From positions 1 through 64,000 of the forward strand of contig CAJCIO010000107.1 in the NCBI GenBank assembly GCA_903970465.1: DNA of 64,000 bases, in the 5' to 3' direction. Each line of letters starts with the position of its first letter. Positions within the stretch are counted from its first letter, which is position 1. The stretch comes from Gammaproteobacteria bacterium (GTDB lineage Bacteria > Pseudomonadota > Gammaproteobacteria > Pseudomonadales > Pseudomonadaceae). Made by a program: the position numbers and the translations under genes. Shown here in pieces: positions 27,251 to 37,312 of the stretch. The notes beneath the pieces are model-generated. The model worked only from the letters and a program-made list of their open reading frames with translations, searched no databases and was not told where the DNA came from.

Positions 27251-29017
27251 ATGACCGATTTACCGGATCCCGTTACGAATCTCGCTCACGCTGGCGCCGA
27301 CATCACCTCCCTGCTCAGCGCTATCAACCGCTCCCAAGCAGTCATCGAATTCGATCTGCAGGGAAATGTCCTGTACGCCAACCAGAATTTCCTCGACTGC
27401 ATGGGATACGAACTCGACGAGATTCGTGGCCGCCACCACCGTTTGTTTTGCATGCCAGATTACGCGACCAGCAAAGAGTACCTGATGTTTTGGGAAAAGC
27501 TGGGGACGGGCAAATTCGATAGTGGTCAATATCAGCGCCAGGCCAAGGACGGGAGCCAGGTATGGTTGCAGGCTACCTACAACCCGGTCATGGACACCAG
27601 CGGCAAGCCCATCAAGATCGTCAAGTTTGCCAGCGACGTCACCGCGGCGCGCAACCGAAACGCTGAATGGGAAAGCAAGATCGAAGCGATCGAGCGCTCC
27701 CAGGCACTGATCGAGTTCAGCCCCGACGGTCATGTATTGAATGCCAACAGCAAATTTCTGTCCGCGCTGGGCTATTCCCTCGACGAGGTAGTAGGACAGC
27801 ACCACAGAATGTTCTGTGATGCCGAGTACTCCTCCAGCCTTGAATACCGTGAATTCTGGGAACGATTAGGGCGGGGCGAGTACGACTCCAATGAATACAA
27901 ACGCCTGGGCAAAGGCGGCCGGGAGGTCTGGATTCAAGCCTCTTACAACCCGATTCTCGATGCTCAGGGCAACACGTACAAGATCGTAAAGTTCGCGACC
28001 GATGTCACTCAGACCAAGCTCCTCACCATTGAGCACGAAGGCAAGGTCAATGCGATCGACCGCGCGCAGGGCGTGATCGAGTTTGACCTGAGCGGCAATA
28101 TTATCTGCGCGAACAGCAACTTTCTTGATTTGCTTGGCTATCGCTCGGAGGAACTGCAAGGTCAGCATCACCGCCTCTTCTGCGACCCGGAATACGTCAA
28201 GACCACGCCCTACCGTGAATTCTGGAGCTCTTTGAGCAGCGGCCGATTCTTTACCGGACGCTTCAAGCGAATGAGCAAGTATGGCCAGAGCATCTGGATC
28301 CAGGCGACTTACAACCCGGTGTTCAATGCCGTGGGCGAGCCTTACAAAGTCGTCAAGTTCGCCACCGACATTACTACGCAGGTCGAGCTGGAGGAGGCTA
28401 TCGAAGCCAAGACCAAAGCGATGGACGAGTCCGTGACTCGACTGATGGCCGCGATCGCCGAGGTGGTCAAGACCACCGGTGACGCCAATGATCAGGCGCG
28501 AGTGACTCAAGATGAAGCCCAGCGGGGTTCGCAGACGCTCAATGAAGCGGCGATGGCAATGGACACCATTGCTAAATCGGCTGAGGACATTCAGGAAATC
28601 ATTGAGGTGATCAGCAAGATCGCCGGCCAGACCAACATGCTGGCATTCAATGCCGCGATCGAAGCCGCACGCGCAGGTGAGCATGGCCTGGGGTTTTCGG
28701 TGGTCGCCGACGAAGTGCGCAAACTGGCCGAAAAATCGTCTCAAGCCACTACGGAAATCAACAAACTGATTCAAGAGACCGTTCGCCGCATCAATACGGG
28801 CAGTGACATCTCTCGCAGCGCCGGTAGTGCATTCGAGCGGATCGTCGCCGGAGTTGCGAAAACCAATAGCACCATGAACACCATCAGCGCGGCCACTCAA
28901 GAGCAGCAGCAGCTCGCCGAGCGCGTTTCTGTGCTGATCAGCGAGCTCAACCGCATCAAGCTGACCAATGTAGCAGGGCACGGCCTCAGCGCCGCCAATC
29001 AGGGCGACGGGAGATGA
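27251..29017 (+). CDS. soluble chemoreceptor with three PAS domains
   Basis: 588 residues and no membrane helix, so it should be a cytoplasmic sensor. Three tandem PAS units of about 122 residues (about 17-138, 139-260, 261-382) each contain the same marks: I-E-F, a G[RQ]HHR[LM]FC motif, an EFW/MFW motif and WIQA-x-YNP. They look like recent duplications of one PAS type, as in Aer-2/BdlA-like proteins. The MA domain is short (about 390-575), with tip [20 protein letters not shown] near 456-475, and has no C-terminal pentapeptide. The stop overlaps the next gene by four bases. The start codon is the only one possible, as an in-frame TAA lies at 27230. Confidence 0.93.
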   Translation: MTDLPDPVTNLAHAGADITSLLSAINRSQAVIEFDLQGNVLYANQNFLDCMGYELDEIRGRHHRLFCMPDYATSKEYLMFWEKLGTGKFDSGQYQRQAKDGSQVWLQATYNPVMDTSGKPIKIVKFASDVTAARNRNAEWESKIEAIERSQALIEFSPDGHVLNANSKFLSALGYSLDEVVGQHHRMFCDAEYSSSLEYREFWERLGRGEYDSNEYKRLGKGGREVWIQASYNPILDAQGNTYKIVKFATDVTQTKLLTIEHEGKVNAIDRAQGVIEFDLSGNIICANSNFLDLLGYRSEELQGQHHRLFCDPEYVKTTPYREFWSSLSSGRFFTGRFKRMSKYGQSIWIQATYNPVFNAVGEPYKVVKFATDITTQVELEEAIEAKTKAMDESVTRLMAAIAEVVKTTGDANDQARVTQDEAQRGSQTLNEAAMAMDTIAKSAEDIQEIIEVISKIAGQTNMLAFNAAIEAARAGEHGLGFSVVADEVRKLAEKSSQATTEINKLIQETVRRINTGSDISRSAGSAFERIVAGVAKTNSTMNTISAATQEQQQLAERVSVLISELNRIKLTNVAGHGLSAANQGDGR

Positions 29018-30513
29018 GTGTCTCTTTGCCTTTCGGCGTCCTCAGGGTCAAAGGGCTGGAATTTGCCGTCGATGCACGGGCGTTGGAGCAGGTCATCAAT
29101 TGGCCGACCGCGCTGCAGCCGCATCCGTCGCAAGGTGGGGCACTGCTGGGTATGTTCAGCCTCAGGGGCAAGGCATTGCCGTTGATTGATCTGCGGCCAT
29201 TGCTCGGTTACTGCGATGTCGCAGAACGCGAACCTACGGAAATGGTGGCCATCATCAATCACCAGAACCGACGCATTGGCATAGCGGTCAGCGGAGTCAG
29301 TGACGTCATGAAGCTCGAATCGCGAAGCCTGTGTCATCTGGAGGGGTTGGCCACTGCGGTTGCCCTGCTACCGGAGCTCGCGCTTGTTGCTGGGGAGCGA
29401 ATGATCTATCTGCTGGACCTCGATGCACTGTTCAGCGCGCCGCAAGTGCTCACTGCGCGCTCGAGGGACACCCAGCAGAACGCTCTGGTCAACGAACAGG
29501 GCCATGTACTGCACCACCTGCTGGTGCTCGAGTGCAACGGTAGACGCTACGCAGTGGACGCCCGGGCAATTACTGAATTGGTCGATAAGCCTGAGGTCGC
29601 CCCAAACAAATTCGGCATCGATTATTGCGTGGGCGTTACCAACCGGCGCGGTGTTGATGTGCCTGTCATGAACATGGACCGAGTACTGGGCATGGAGCCA
29701 CCGGCGGTCGCGGGTCCCCTGGATCAGTTGCTGGTGTTGACGTCGCGGGAGGGCTATCGCATCGGCCTGGGCTATGACCGCATGGTGTCGATCGTTCGCA
29801 AGCGGGCCAGCGAGATTCTGCCCTTGCCGACCTACGGGCTGCGTATGCCGGATTTATTTGCGGGTGTCATCGGCACCGAAAACGGTGATCAAGCCTTGCT
29901 GCTTGAGCACGAGGCGCTGCTGGAGCGGCCCGAAACGCTTAACTTCGGCAGGATCTATCAGACTCAGGTGCCGGGGAACGATAGCGATAGTCGCAAAGGC
30001 ACATTGAATCAGACCTGTCTGGTGTTTCATGCACCGGTACAATTCGTGGTACCGCTGGATCAGGTGTCGGAAATTCTCGACAAACCGGAGCGTTTTGTCA
30101 GTTTCCCTCAGCCTGAATCGCATTTGCTGGGTACCTTCAACCTGCGCGGCGAACAGATCCCGCTGGTATGCCTGAGCAGTCTGGTGCAGGGAAGTCCGGA
30201 GCCCGACAAGGGTGGCATGCGCGTCCTGGTGGTGAAAGGCGACGTCAGCAATTTCGGGCTAGTCGTTACCAGCACCGACTCCATAGAAACCTTTACCCAT
30301 CCGGCGTCCGAACACCCACCCGGTTGGGAAAGCAACATGAATGACGGCGCATCGGCCAATGGCAGGGTACGCAGCTTGGTCAGCATAGGTAAAGGGGATC
30401 AGAATCATTGGATGACGCTGATCGATCTGCGCAACGTGGTCAGGGCCTTTGAAAGGCGCGGGCCTTCAACAGGCCAGGTAGCGGACCAGCCTTTGCTCGA
30501 CATGCGGCGTTAA
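29014..30513 (+). CDS. triple CheW-domain protein
   Basis: 499 residues made of three successive CheW-like folds (about 5-145, 165-300 and 330-490). Each unit repeats strand signatures such as [42 protein letters not shown] and [19 protein letters not shown] (arms that in single CheW carry the receptor/CheA contact). No response-regulator domain is present, so it is not CheV. CheW links receptors to CheA; a three-copy version could bridge several receptors or CheA molecules. It overlaps the receptor gene (ATGA), implying co-translation with it. Confidence 0.9.
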   Translation: MSVSLPFGVLRVKGLEFAVDARALEQVINWPTALQPHPSQGGALLGMFSLRGKALPLIDLRPLLGYCDVAEREPTEMVAIINHQNRRIGIAVSGVSDVMKLESRSLCHLEGLATAVALLPELALVAGERMIYLLDLDALFSAPQVLTARSRDTQQNALVNEQGHVLHHLLVLECNGRRYAVDARAITELVDKPEVAPNKFGIDYCVGVTNRRGVDVPVMNMDRVLGMEPPAVAGPLDQLLVLTSREGYRIGLGYDRMVSIVRKRASEILPLPTYGLRMPDLFAGVIGTENGDQALLLEHEALLERPETLNFGRIYQTQVPGNDSDSRKGTLNQTCLVFHAPVQFVVPLDQVSEILDKPERFVSFPQPESHLLGTFNLRGEQIPLVCLSSLVQGSPEPDKGGMRVLVVKGDVSNFGLVVTSTDSIETFTHPASEHPPGWESNMNDGASANGRVRSLVSIGKGDQNHWMTLIDLRNVVRAFERRGPSTGQVADQPLLDMRR

Positions 30514-30533
30514 CGTCCCGGCCGCCAGCCCCC

Positions 30534-31463
30534 TCAACCGACGATAAGACGCCGCAGGCCTTCGGTCAGCGGGGTGATCGCCGGCAGTTCGAAACGTTCG
30601 AGCAGGCGCGCATTGTTCGCCCGCGAATGCTTGATATCCCCAGACCGCGCCGGGCCGTAGGTCACTGGCGGCAACTCGCCAACTACCGTGCCCAGGGCTT
30701 CGAGCAGCTGATTCAAGCTGGTCACGCCGTTCAGACCGACGTTGATCGCGCCCTCGTCCACCGACGGTTTTTCGAGCGCTTGCACCAGCAGCACCACCAG
30801 ATCTTCCACGTAGAAAAAATCTCGAGTCTGCTCGCCGTCGCCGAACAGGCTGATCGGCACTCCTTGCTGGGCGCGCTCGGTGAAGATGCTGATGACCCCC
30901 GAATAGGGTGAGGATGGGTCCTGGCGCGGGCCGTAGATATTGAAGAAGCGAAAGATCACCGGCTCCAGCGCGTGCTGGCGGCGGTAGAAATCGAAGTAGT
31001 ACTCGCTGGCGAGCTTGTCCGAAGCGTAGGGCGTCAACGGCGCCTTGGGCGTGTCTTCGTCGATCGCTTCGCCTTCGCCATTGTTGCCGTACACCGCGGC
31101 GCTGGAGGCAAACACCACCCGGCGGATAGCATGCTCGCGCATGGCTTCGCAGACGTTCAGGCTGCCGATGAAATTGCTCTGATGAGTGCTCACCGGGTCG
31201 TCCACCGAAGCCTGCACCGAGGCAACTGCGGCCAGATGCACCACGGCCTGACAGCCCGCAGCTGCGCGAGAGACCAGCGCGGCGTCGGCAACACTGCCGA
31301 CCACCAGCTCGACCCTGGGGTTGTCCAGCGGCAGGTTGCTGCGCTTGCCGAACGACAGGTCATCGAGAATCCGCACCGCGTAGCCCTTGGCCAACAGCGC
31401 GTCCACCAGATGGGAACCAATGAAACCGGCGCCGCCGGTGATCAGGACAGGTGCATCAACCAT
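30534..31463 (-). CDS. NAD-dependent epimerase/dehydratase
   Basis: 309 residues, extended short-chain dehydrogenase of the nucleotide-sugar epimerase type. Rossmann motif GGAGFIG at about 10-16, SSAAVYG, catalytic Tyr-x-x-x-Lys in YASDK, and FNIYGPRQDPSSPYSGV. The ATG at 31463 gives the proper N terminus (MVDAPVLITGG). Substrate is probably a UDP- or GDP-sugar, but the type (galactose, glucuronate or other) is not clear. It overlaps the upstream gene by eight bases; the pair follows oprG in P. aeruginosa (PA4068-PA4069, from memory). Confidence 0.9.
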   Translation of the reverse strand: MVDAPVLITGGAGFIGSHLVDALLAKGYAVRILDDLSFGKRSNLPLDNPRVELVVGSVADAALVSRAAAGCQAVVHLAAVASVQASVDDPVSTHQSNFIGSLNVCEAMREHAIRRVVFASSAAVYGNNGEGEAIDEDTPKAPLTPYASDKLASEYYFDFYRRQHALEPVIFRFFNIYGPRQDPSSPYSGVISIFTERAQQGVPISLFGDGEQTRDFFYVEDLVVLLVQALEKPSVDEGAINVGLNGVTSLNQLLEALGTVVGELPPVTYGPARSGDIKHSRANNARLLERFELPAITPLTEGLRRLIVG

Positions 31464-32340
31464 GACGATAATATCGATCCAGTAGGCTCGGGAGCCCGGC
31501 CCGCCAGGCGCGTGGCTTGATCCCGAAAGTGTGAAGAATTTTCTTGCAGGCCAGTACCGCGTGCTGCGGCTCTTCGGCGGCATCAGGTCGCGCAGCATGG
31601 GCCTGGGCGGTCGGTGACTCGACAGCCAGCGAGTGCAGATGGGCGGCTTCCGTGAGAATCGCCTGGCCCAGCGCCAGCGGCGTAGTTGCCTCGTTGCCTG
31701 CGTAGTGGTACGTGCCCCACAGCGGCGCCTCGCAGTCGAGCTGCTTGAGCACCGAAATGATCACCCGTGCGGCGTCGTCCACCGGCGTCGGATTACCGCG
31801 ACGATCATCGGCCAGCATCAGTTCCTGAGGCTGCTCGGCACTGCTCAGGAAACGCCCCAGCACGCCGTCGATACTGTCATCGAGCAGCCAGCCGAAACGC
31901 AGCAGCACGTGCTGCGGGCAAGCCGCGCGCACGCTTTGTTCCATGCGCCACAGTGCCTGGCCACGCAGGCCCAGGGGTACCGGATCATCTTTTTCGCTGT
32001 AGGCGGTGGCCCGCGAGCCGTCGAAGACCCGGTAGCTGGAAGGCTGCAGCAGCACGATCTGGTGGTGCTGGCACAGCTCGGCCAGGCGCTCGACCGAGCG
32101 CTCCTGCGAGGTCAGGCGCGCGTCGCTGACGCTTTCGGCCTGGAACCAGTCGAAGTAGTAGGCCAGGTTGATCAACGCATCGGGGCGGGTGTCGTCGAGC
32201 AGTTGGGTCAGGCTCGCCACATCCCAACCATCTTGCGGGGGGCGCGGGGCGAGGAAGCCGATGTCCTCTTCCGCTCCGAGGCGAATCAGCGCTTGCCCCA
32301 GGGCATTCCCACCGCCCAACAGCATAAGGCGCATTCGCAT
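31456..32340 (-). CDS. RmlD-like sugar-nucleotide reductase
   Basis: 294 residues from the ATG at 32340 (a second ATG is six bases in). N-terminal Rossmann-type MLLGGGNALGQAL, then LPPQDGWDV-like and NLAYYFDWFQAE motifs, similar to dTDP-4-dehydrorhamnose reductase and other NAD(P)-dependent epimerases. The catalytic Tyr-x-x-x-Lys is not obvious (GSRATAYSEKDD is a candidate), so activity could differ from RmlD. It is translationally linked to the following epimerase gene. Confidence 0.82.
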   Translation of the reverse strand: MRMRLMLLGGGNALGQALIRLGAEEDIGFLAPRPPQDGWDVASLTQLLDDTRPDALINLAYYFDWFQAESVSDARLTSQERSVERLAELCQHHQIVLLQPSSYRVFDGSRATAYSEKDDPVPLGLRGQALWRMEQSVRAACPQHVLLRFGWLLDDSIDGVLGRFLSSAEQPQELMLADDRRGNPTPVDDAARVIISVLKQLDCEAPLWGTYHYAGNEATTPLALGQAILTEAAHLHSLAVESPTAQAHAARPDAAEEPQHAVLACKKILHTFGIKPRAWRAGLPSLLDRYYRHG

Positions 32341-32585
32341 AGAGTCAGCAGGTCCAGTGTGGTTGAGACCGTGCAGCACGGTCTGTTGACAATGATGGCT
32401 CAGGGTGCCCGACAGACCAGGGCACGCGTGAGGCAGAAGGCGGATATTATTGCATTTTGCAGGTTTGTGCTGAACCGATAGCCAATAAACTCCGTTTGAC
32501 CCCGTAAACTCGGGGCCCACCCGTCACACAACTGCAATACACCCGTCCTTTTACTGCCATATCCCCACGCCACAATCGGCGCCAA

Positions 32586-32599
32586 TGAGATCGATCTCA
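32586..32599 (+). promoter_or_regulatory. LacI-family operator candidate
   Basis: TGAGATCGATCTCA is a perfect 14-base palindrome with the central CG and the TG...CA ends typical of LacI-family operators. It ends 11 bases before the ATG of the lacI-type gene. A repressor bound here would block initiation of the whole operon including its own gene. Confidence 0.65.
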
Positions 32600-32610
32600 A
32601 ACAGGCGCCC

Positions 32611-33630
32611 ATGACCGATTTGAAAGATGTTGCCCAACTGGCCGGCGTTTCCCGCGCCACCGCCGCTCGGGCGTTTGCCACACCGGATGTCGTCCGCGAG
32701 GCGACCCGTGAACAGGTATTCGCCGCCGCGCGGACACTGAATTTTCGCCCCAATCGGCTGGGTCGCCAATTCCGCCTGCAAGCTACGCACCTGATCGGTG
32801 TGGTGGTGCCCAACCTGCTCAACCCGGTGTTTGCAGAGCAGTTTCAGGCCATGGAACGGGTCGCCCGTCGGCACGGCTACAACCTGCTGCTCGCCACCAC
32901 CGACTACGACAGTGCCCGCGAGGCCGAAGTGGTCGAGGATCTGCTGCGCCAACGCGTCGATGGCCTGGTACTCACGGTCACCGATGCCCAGGACAATCCG
33001 TTGCTCGATGCCCTCAGCCGCGAAGCCACGCCGTTCGTGCTCGCCTATCACCAACCGAGCCGCGCCGACTTCAGCGCCGTGTCGGTGGACAACCGCGCTG
33101 GCATGCAACTGGCCACCGAGCACCTGCTGCAACTGGGACACACTCATATCGGCATGGTCGCCGGCCCGGCGCTGCAGTCGGACCGCGCTCGCCTGCGTTA
33201 TCAGGGTTATTGCGACGCGCTGCAAGCCCGCGACCTCAAGCCGATGCCGGTACTGGAAATGCCCGCCCATACCCGCGCCGACCTCAGCGTGCTGGCGCCC
33301 TGGTTGCGCGGCCCCGACGCGCCGACGGCACTGGTGTGCTCCAACGATCTCCTGGCCATCAGCGTCATCGCCGAACTGCGTCGCGGCGGCCGTCAGGTAC
33401 CTCGGCACCTGTCGGTGATCGGTTTCGACGGCATCGCCCTCGGCACCCAGATCCATCCTTCACTGTGTTCCGTGGTGCAACCCATTGAAGCCCTGGCCCA
33501 GGCCGTAATCGACCAGCTGCTCGCCCTGATCGGCGGCGGCGCCCCTGCCTCTATTTGCTTGCCCTGCCATATCCGCCCCGGCGACAGCATCGCCCTCACC
33601 TGGAGCATCCCTCATGAAAAGGTCCGCTAG
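32611..33630 (+). CDS. LacI-family transcriptional regulator
   Basis: 339 residues. N-terminal helix-turn-helix (DLKDVAQLAGVSRATAARAF, about 3-22) and hinge FRPNRLGRQFR are followed by a periplasmic-binding-protein-like effector domain from LIGVVVPNLLNP. Central effector marks include AYHQPSRADF, SVDNRAG and VIGFDGIALG. It is the first gene of an operon with an ABC importer and a phosphodiesterase; its own stop overlaps the binding-protein gene by 17 bases. A palindromic operator lies just upstream, so autoregulation is likely, with the imported compound or its product as the inducer. Confidence 0.93.
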   Translation: MTDLKDVAQLAGVSRATAARAFATPDVVREATREQVFAAARTLNFRPNRLGRQFRLQATHLIGVVVPNLLNPVFAEQFQAMERVARRHGYNLLLATTDYDSAREAEVVEDLLRQRVDGLVLTVTDAQDNPLLDALSREATPFVLAYHQPSRADFSAVSVDNRAGMQLATEHLLQLGHTHIGMVAGPALQSDRARLRYQGYCDALQARDLKPMPVLEMPAHTRADLSVLAPWLRGPDAPTALVCSNDLLAISVIAELRRGGRQVPRHLSVIGFDGIALGTQIHPSLCSVVQPIEALAQAVIDQLLALIGGGAPASICLPCHIRPGDSIALTWSIPHEKVR

Positions 33631-34618
33631 TACCCTGGCCGCCGTGCTGTTGCTGGGCATCGCCCGCCTCGCCCCGGCCGCTGAAACCGCCATCTGTTAC
33701 AACTGCCCGCCCGAGTGGGCCGATTGGGGCACCCAGTTGCAGGCGATCGCCGCCGACACGGGTGTGCACGTGCCGCTGGACAACAAGAACTCCGGCCAGG
33801 CGCTCGCACAACTGGTAGCCGAACAGGCCGCGCCAGTGGACGACGTGGTCTATTACGGCGTGACCTTCGGCCTGCAGGCGCAGAAAGCCGGGGTGCTCGA
33901 CACCTACAAGCCCAAGGGCTGGGATGACATTCCTGCAGGCCTCAAAGACCCGCAGGGCCACTGGTTCGCGATCCATTCCGGCACCCTCGGCTTCATGGTC
34001 AATGTCGATGCCTTGGGCGGCAAGCCAGTACCGAAAAGCTGGGCCGATCTACTCAAGCCGGAATACCAGGGCATGGTTGGCTACCTCGATCCGTCCAGTG
34101 CCTTTGTCGGCTACGTAACCGCAGTGGCTATCAACCGCGCCATGGGCGGCACCCTCGACAACTTCGAGCCGGCCTTGGACTACTTCCGCAAGCTGGCGAA
34201 AAACTCGCCGATCGTGCCTAAACAGACCGCCTATGCGCGCGTGCTGTCGGGCGAATTGCCGATTCTCGTGGACTACGACTTCAACGCCTACCGCGCTCGT
34301 TACAAGGACAAGGCCAATGTGGCGTTCGTGATTCCTAGCGAAGGCACGGTGTCAGTGCCTTACGTGATGAGCCTGGCCAAGAATGCGCCGCACCGCGCCA
34401 ATGCCGAAAAGGTCCTCGACTACGTGCTCTCGGACAAGGGCCAGGCGCTGTGGGCCAATGCCTATCTGCGCCCGGTGCGCCCGGTGCAGATGCCCGATGA
34501 GGTCGCCAAGCGTTTCTTGCCTGAGGCAGATTATGCCCGCGCCGGTACCGTGGATTACGGGCAGATGGCAGCCGCGCAGGAAGCCTTCAGCGCGCAGTAC
34601 CTGCGTGAGGTCAAATGA
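33614..34618 (+). CDS. ABC importer substrate-binding protein (iron/phosphonate/thiamine-type)
   Basis: 334 residues with signal peptide (TLAAVLLLGIARLAPAAE) and no lipobox. The mature part resembles FbpA/AEP-type binding proteins: ICYNCPPEWADWG, DDVVYYGVTFGLQAQ, FAIHSGTLGFMVNVDAL, GYLDPSSAFVGYV, and LSDKGQALWANAYLRPV. Substrate binding residues cannot be read with confidence. Given the terminal GpdQ-like phosphodiesterase the ligand may be a phosphate-containing compound, for instance a glycerophosphodiester. It overlaps the regulator by 17 bases and the first permease by four. Confidence 0.88.
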   Translation: MKRSASTLAAVLLLGIARLAPAAETAICYNCPPEWADWGTQLQAIAADTGVHVPLDNKNSGQALAQLVAEQAAPVDDVVYYGVTFGLQAQKAGVLDTYKPKGWDDIPAGLKDPQGHWFAIHSGTLGFMVNVDALGGKPVPKSWADLLKPEYQGMVGYLDPSSAFVGYVTAVAINRAMGGTLDNFEPALDYFRKLAKNSPIVPKQTAYARVLSGELPILVDYDFNAYRARYKDKANVAFVIPSEGTVSVPYVMSLAKNAPHRANAEKVLDYVLSDKGQALWANAYLRPVRPVQMPDEVAKRFLPEADYARAGTVDYGQMAAAQEAFSAQYLREVK

Positions 34619-35463
34619 TGAGCGCGCAAGCTCTGCCGGTTGTGATGACGAGGCGACCGTGGCGCTTGCCGGCACCGGCGACCTTGGCGCTGGTGCCCGC
34701 ACTGGCAGTATTGAGCGCGTTCTGGCTGCTGCCGCTGGTGCACTTGATTACCCTCGGCCTGCAACGTCGCGACGGCCATGACACGGCTTACTGGCAGGTG
34801 CTGAGCAGCGCGCAATACCTGAGCAGCCTGGCGCAGACCTGCGCGCTGGCTATCGCGGTCACCGCCGTGGCGCTGTTGATCGGCGCAGTGGTGGGGTGCT
34901 TTCTGGCTCGCCAGCGCTTCTTCGGGCGCTCGGCCCTGGTGGCGTTGCTGACCTTTCCGCTGGCCTTCCCCGGTGTAGTGGTGGGGTTTCTGGTGATTCT
35001 GCTGGGCGGCCGCCAAGGTCTGGCTGCCAGCCTGTTCGGTCAGTACTGGGTGTTCGCTTATTCACTGATCGGGCTGTTCATCGGCTATCTGTATTTCTCC
35101 ATTCCGCGGGTCATCCTGACCGTCATGGCCGCCTGCGAAACCCTCGACAGCAGCCTTGAGGAGGCCGCCCGCTCGCTGGGCGCCAAACCTTGGCGGGTGG
35201 TGCTGGATGTGATCGTGCCGGGGCTGGCGCCCGCGCTGGTGTCCTGCGGGGCCATCTGCTTTGCCACCGCCATGGGCGCTTTCGGCACGGCGTTTACGCT
35301 GGGCACGCAGCTGAACGTCACCCCGGTGGCGATCTACAACACCTTCACCAATTACGCCAACTTCGCCATGGCGGCGGCCTTGTCGGTCGTGCTCGGCGCG
35401 ATCACCTGGATCGCCCTGCTACTGGCCCGGCGCTTGATTCGCCAAACGGGAGCCAATCTATGA
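34615..35463 (+). CDS. ABC importer permease 1
   Basis: 282 residues, six predicted TM helices (for example LALVPALAVLSAFWLLPLVH, LVALLTFPLAFPGVVVGFL, YSLIGLFIGYLYFS). The EAA coupling motif is EEAARSLGAKPWRVV with VIVPGLAPAL after it. It starts at ATG at 34615 overlapping the binding-protein stop; a second ATG follows directly. It forms the channel with permease 2. Confidence 0.92.
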   Translation: MMSAQALPVVMTRRPWRLPAPATLALVPALAVLSAFWLLPLVHLITLGLQRRDGHDTAYWQVLSSAQYLSSLAQTCALAIAVTAVALLIGAVVGCFLARQRFFGRSALVALLTFPLAFPGVVVGFLVILLGGRQGLAASLFGQYWVFAYSLIGLFIGYLYFSIPRVILTVMAACETLDSSLEEAARSLGAKPWRVVLDVIVPGLAPALVSCGAICFATAMGAFGTAFTLGTQLNVTPVAIYNTFTNYANFAMAAALSVVLGAITWIALLLARRLIRQTGANL

Positions 35464-36257
35464 AACGTGGCGTGTGGTTCTATAGCCAGCTGACATTCGT
35501 GGTGCTGGTGTGCGGGTTCATGTTGGTGCCGGTGCTGATGTCCCTGATGGCCGGGGTGACGCGCAATTACTTCCAAGGCGTGGTCGCCAGCGGCCTGACC
35601 CTGGATTGGCTGGCGCAGGTGTGGAGCGCCTATGCCGATACGGTCTGGCTGTCGCTGCAACTGGCCGTGACCTGCGCCCTCTGCGTGGTGGTGATCGGGG
35701 TGCCGGCGGCCTACGCCTTGGTGCGCATGAACAACCGCTACAGCCGCGCCTTCGAGGAACTGATGGTGCTGCCCGTGGCCATGCCAGGGCTGGCCAGTGC
35801 GCTGGCGTTGTTGCTCACTTATGGCCAGTACGGTGCCTTTCGCGGCAGTTGGCTGTTTATTCTGGTGGGTCATGTGATCTTCACCCTGCCGTTTCTGGTG
35901 CGCCCGGTGATGGCGGTGATGCAGCGTCAGCAACTGCCCTTTCTCGAAGAGGCCGCCGCGAGCCTCGGTGCCGGGCCGCTGGAGCGCTTTTTCACCATCG
36001 TGGTGCCCAACTGCCGCACCGGCATCCTCGCCGGCGTATTGATGGTCGTCACCCTGTCGCTGGGCGAATTCAACCTGACCTGGATGCTCCATACCCCGCT
36101 GACCAAGACCCTGCCCGTAGGCCTCGCCGACAGCTACGCCTCGGCGCGCCTCGAAGTCGCCAGCGCCTACACCCTGATTTTCCTGTTGCTGATCGTGCCG
36201 CTGCTCATTGCCCTGCAAGCCGTCAGTAACCACCTTGCCCGTGGAGACCGTCGATGA
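35460..36257 (+). CDS. ABC importer permease 2
   Basis: 265 residues, six predicted TM helices (LTFVVLVCGFMLVPVLMSLM and others). EAA motif EEAAASLGAGPLERFF. Its ATG overlaps the permease 1 stop (ATGA), as do both neighbours. It has the usual position of the second integral subunit of a binding-protein-dependent importer. Confidence 0.92.
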   Translation: MKRGVWFYSQLTFVVLVCGFMLVPVLMSLMAGVTRNYFQGVVASGLTLDWLAQVWSAYADTVWLSLQLAVTCALCVVVIGVPAAYALVRMNNRYSRAFEELMVLPVAMPGLASALALLLTYGQYGAFRGSWLFILVGHVIFTLPFLVRPVMAVMQRQQLPFLEEAAASLGAGPLERFFTIVVPNCRTGILAGVLMVVTLSLGEFNLTWMLHTPLTKTLPVGLADSYASARLEVASAYTLIFLLLIVPLLIALQAVSNHLARGDRR

Positions 36258-37312
36258 CCGGCACCCCTATCCGCCTTGAAGGTTGCCGCAAGACCTTCAC
36301 CAACGGCACCGTCGCACTGCACTCGCTGGACCTGGAAATACATCCCGGCGAAACCCTGGCCATCCTCGGCCCGTCGGGCTGCGGCAAGACCACCACCCTG
36401 CGCCTGATCGCCGGCCTTGAGCGCCCCGACAGCGGCCGCGTACTGTTCGGCGAGCAAGACGTCACCGCCTTGCCCATCGAGCGTCGTGACGTGGGCATGG
36501 TGTTCCAGAACTACGCGCTGTTCCCCAATCTGGATGTCGCCGGCAACATCGTCTATGGCCTGAAGATTCGCGGCATCGCCAAGGCAGAACGCAATGCCCG
36601 CTGCGCTGAATTGCTGGAGCTGGTCGGCCTCAAGGATCTCGGCCGGCGCGCTATTCATGAATTGTCCGGCGGCCAGCGCCAGCGTGTCGCCCTCGCCCGC
36701 GCCCTGGCGCCGCGCCCACGGGTGCTGCTGCTCGACGAGCCCCTCGCCGCCCTTGATGCGCAACTGCGTGAGCGCCTGCGCAGCGAGCTGGATCAATTGC
36801 TGCGACACCTCGGTATCACTGCGGTATTCGTCACTCACGACCAGGGCGAAGCCATGGCCCTGGGGCATCGGATCCTGGTGATGGAGCAAGGCCGTATCGC
36901 CCAGCTGGCCACGCCGCAGACTATCTATCAGCAGCCGGCGAACACCTTTGTGGCCGGCTTCGTCGGCAACCTCAACGCTTTTACCGTGCTGGGGCGCAGC
37001 CAGGCGGGGCTCAAGGTCCAAGGTGGCGAGCTGCCGTGGAGCGCCGGCGACTTTCCCGACACCCTGTATTGCCGCCCTGAGCACCTGCACGTCGCGATCG
37101 GCAATGGCCATCTGCATGGGCGCTTGGTAGCGCAGTTCTTTCAGGGCGCCCATAGCCGCCTGCTGGTCGATGTCGGCGCAGCCCAGCCGGTGTTGGTCGA
37201 TTGTGATGAGGCGGCCAATCTTCAAGTCGGCGATGCCATCGCGCTGGGCATCGCACCTCGGCATCTGTTCCGGCTGAACCACGGCTCGGCCCGCAGCGAG
37301 GTGGTGGCATGA
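36254..37312 (+). CDS. ABC importer ATPase
   Basis: 352 residues. Walker A GPSGCGKTT (39-47), Q-loop in MVFQNYALFPNL, signature LSGGQRQRVALARAL, Walker B LLLDEPLAALD and switch His in VTHDQ. The last ~110 residues form a TOBE-type regulatory region, as in PotA/MalK/FbpC importers. Overlaps permease 2 and the phosphodiesterase by four bases each, so the whole set is translationally coupled. Confidence 0.94.
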   Translation: MTGTPIRLEGCRKTFTNGTVALHSLDLEIHPGETLAILGPSGCGKTTTLRLIAGLERPDSGRVLFGEQDVTALPIERRDVGMVFQNYALFPNLDVAGNIVYGLKIRGIAKAERNARCAELLELVGLKDLGRRAIHELSGGQRQRVALARALAPRPRVLLLDEPLAALDAQLRERLRSELDQLLRHLGITAVFVTHDQGEAMALGHRILVMEQGRIAQLATPQTIYQQPANTFVAGFVGNLNAFTVLGRSQAGLKVQGGELPWSAGDFPDTLYCRPEHLHVAIGNGHLHGRLVAQFFQGAHSRLLVDVGAAQPVLVDCDEAANLQVGDAIALGIAPRHLFRLNHGSARSEVVA

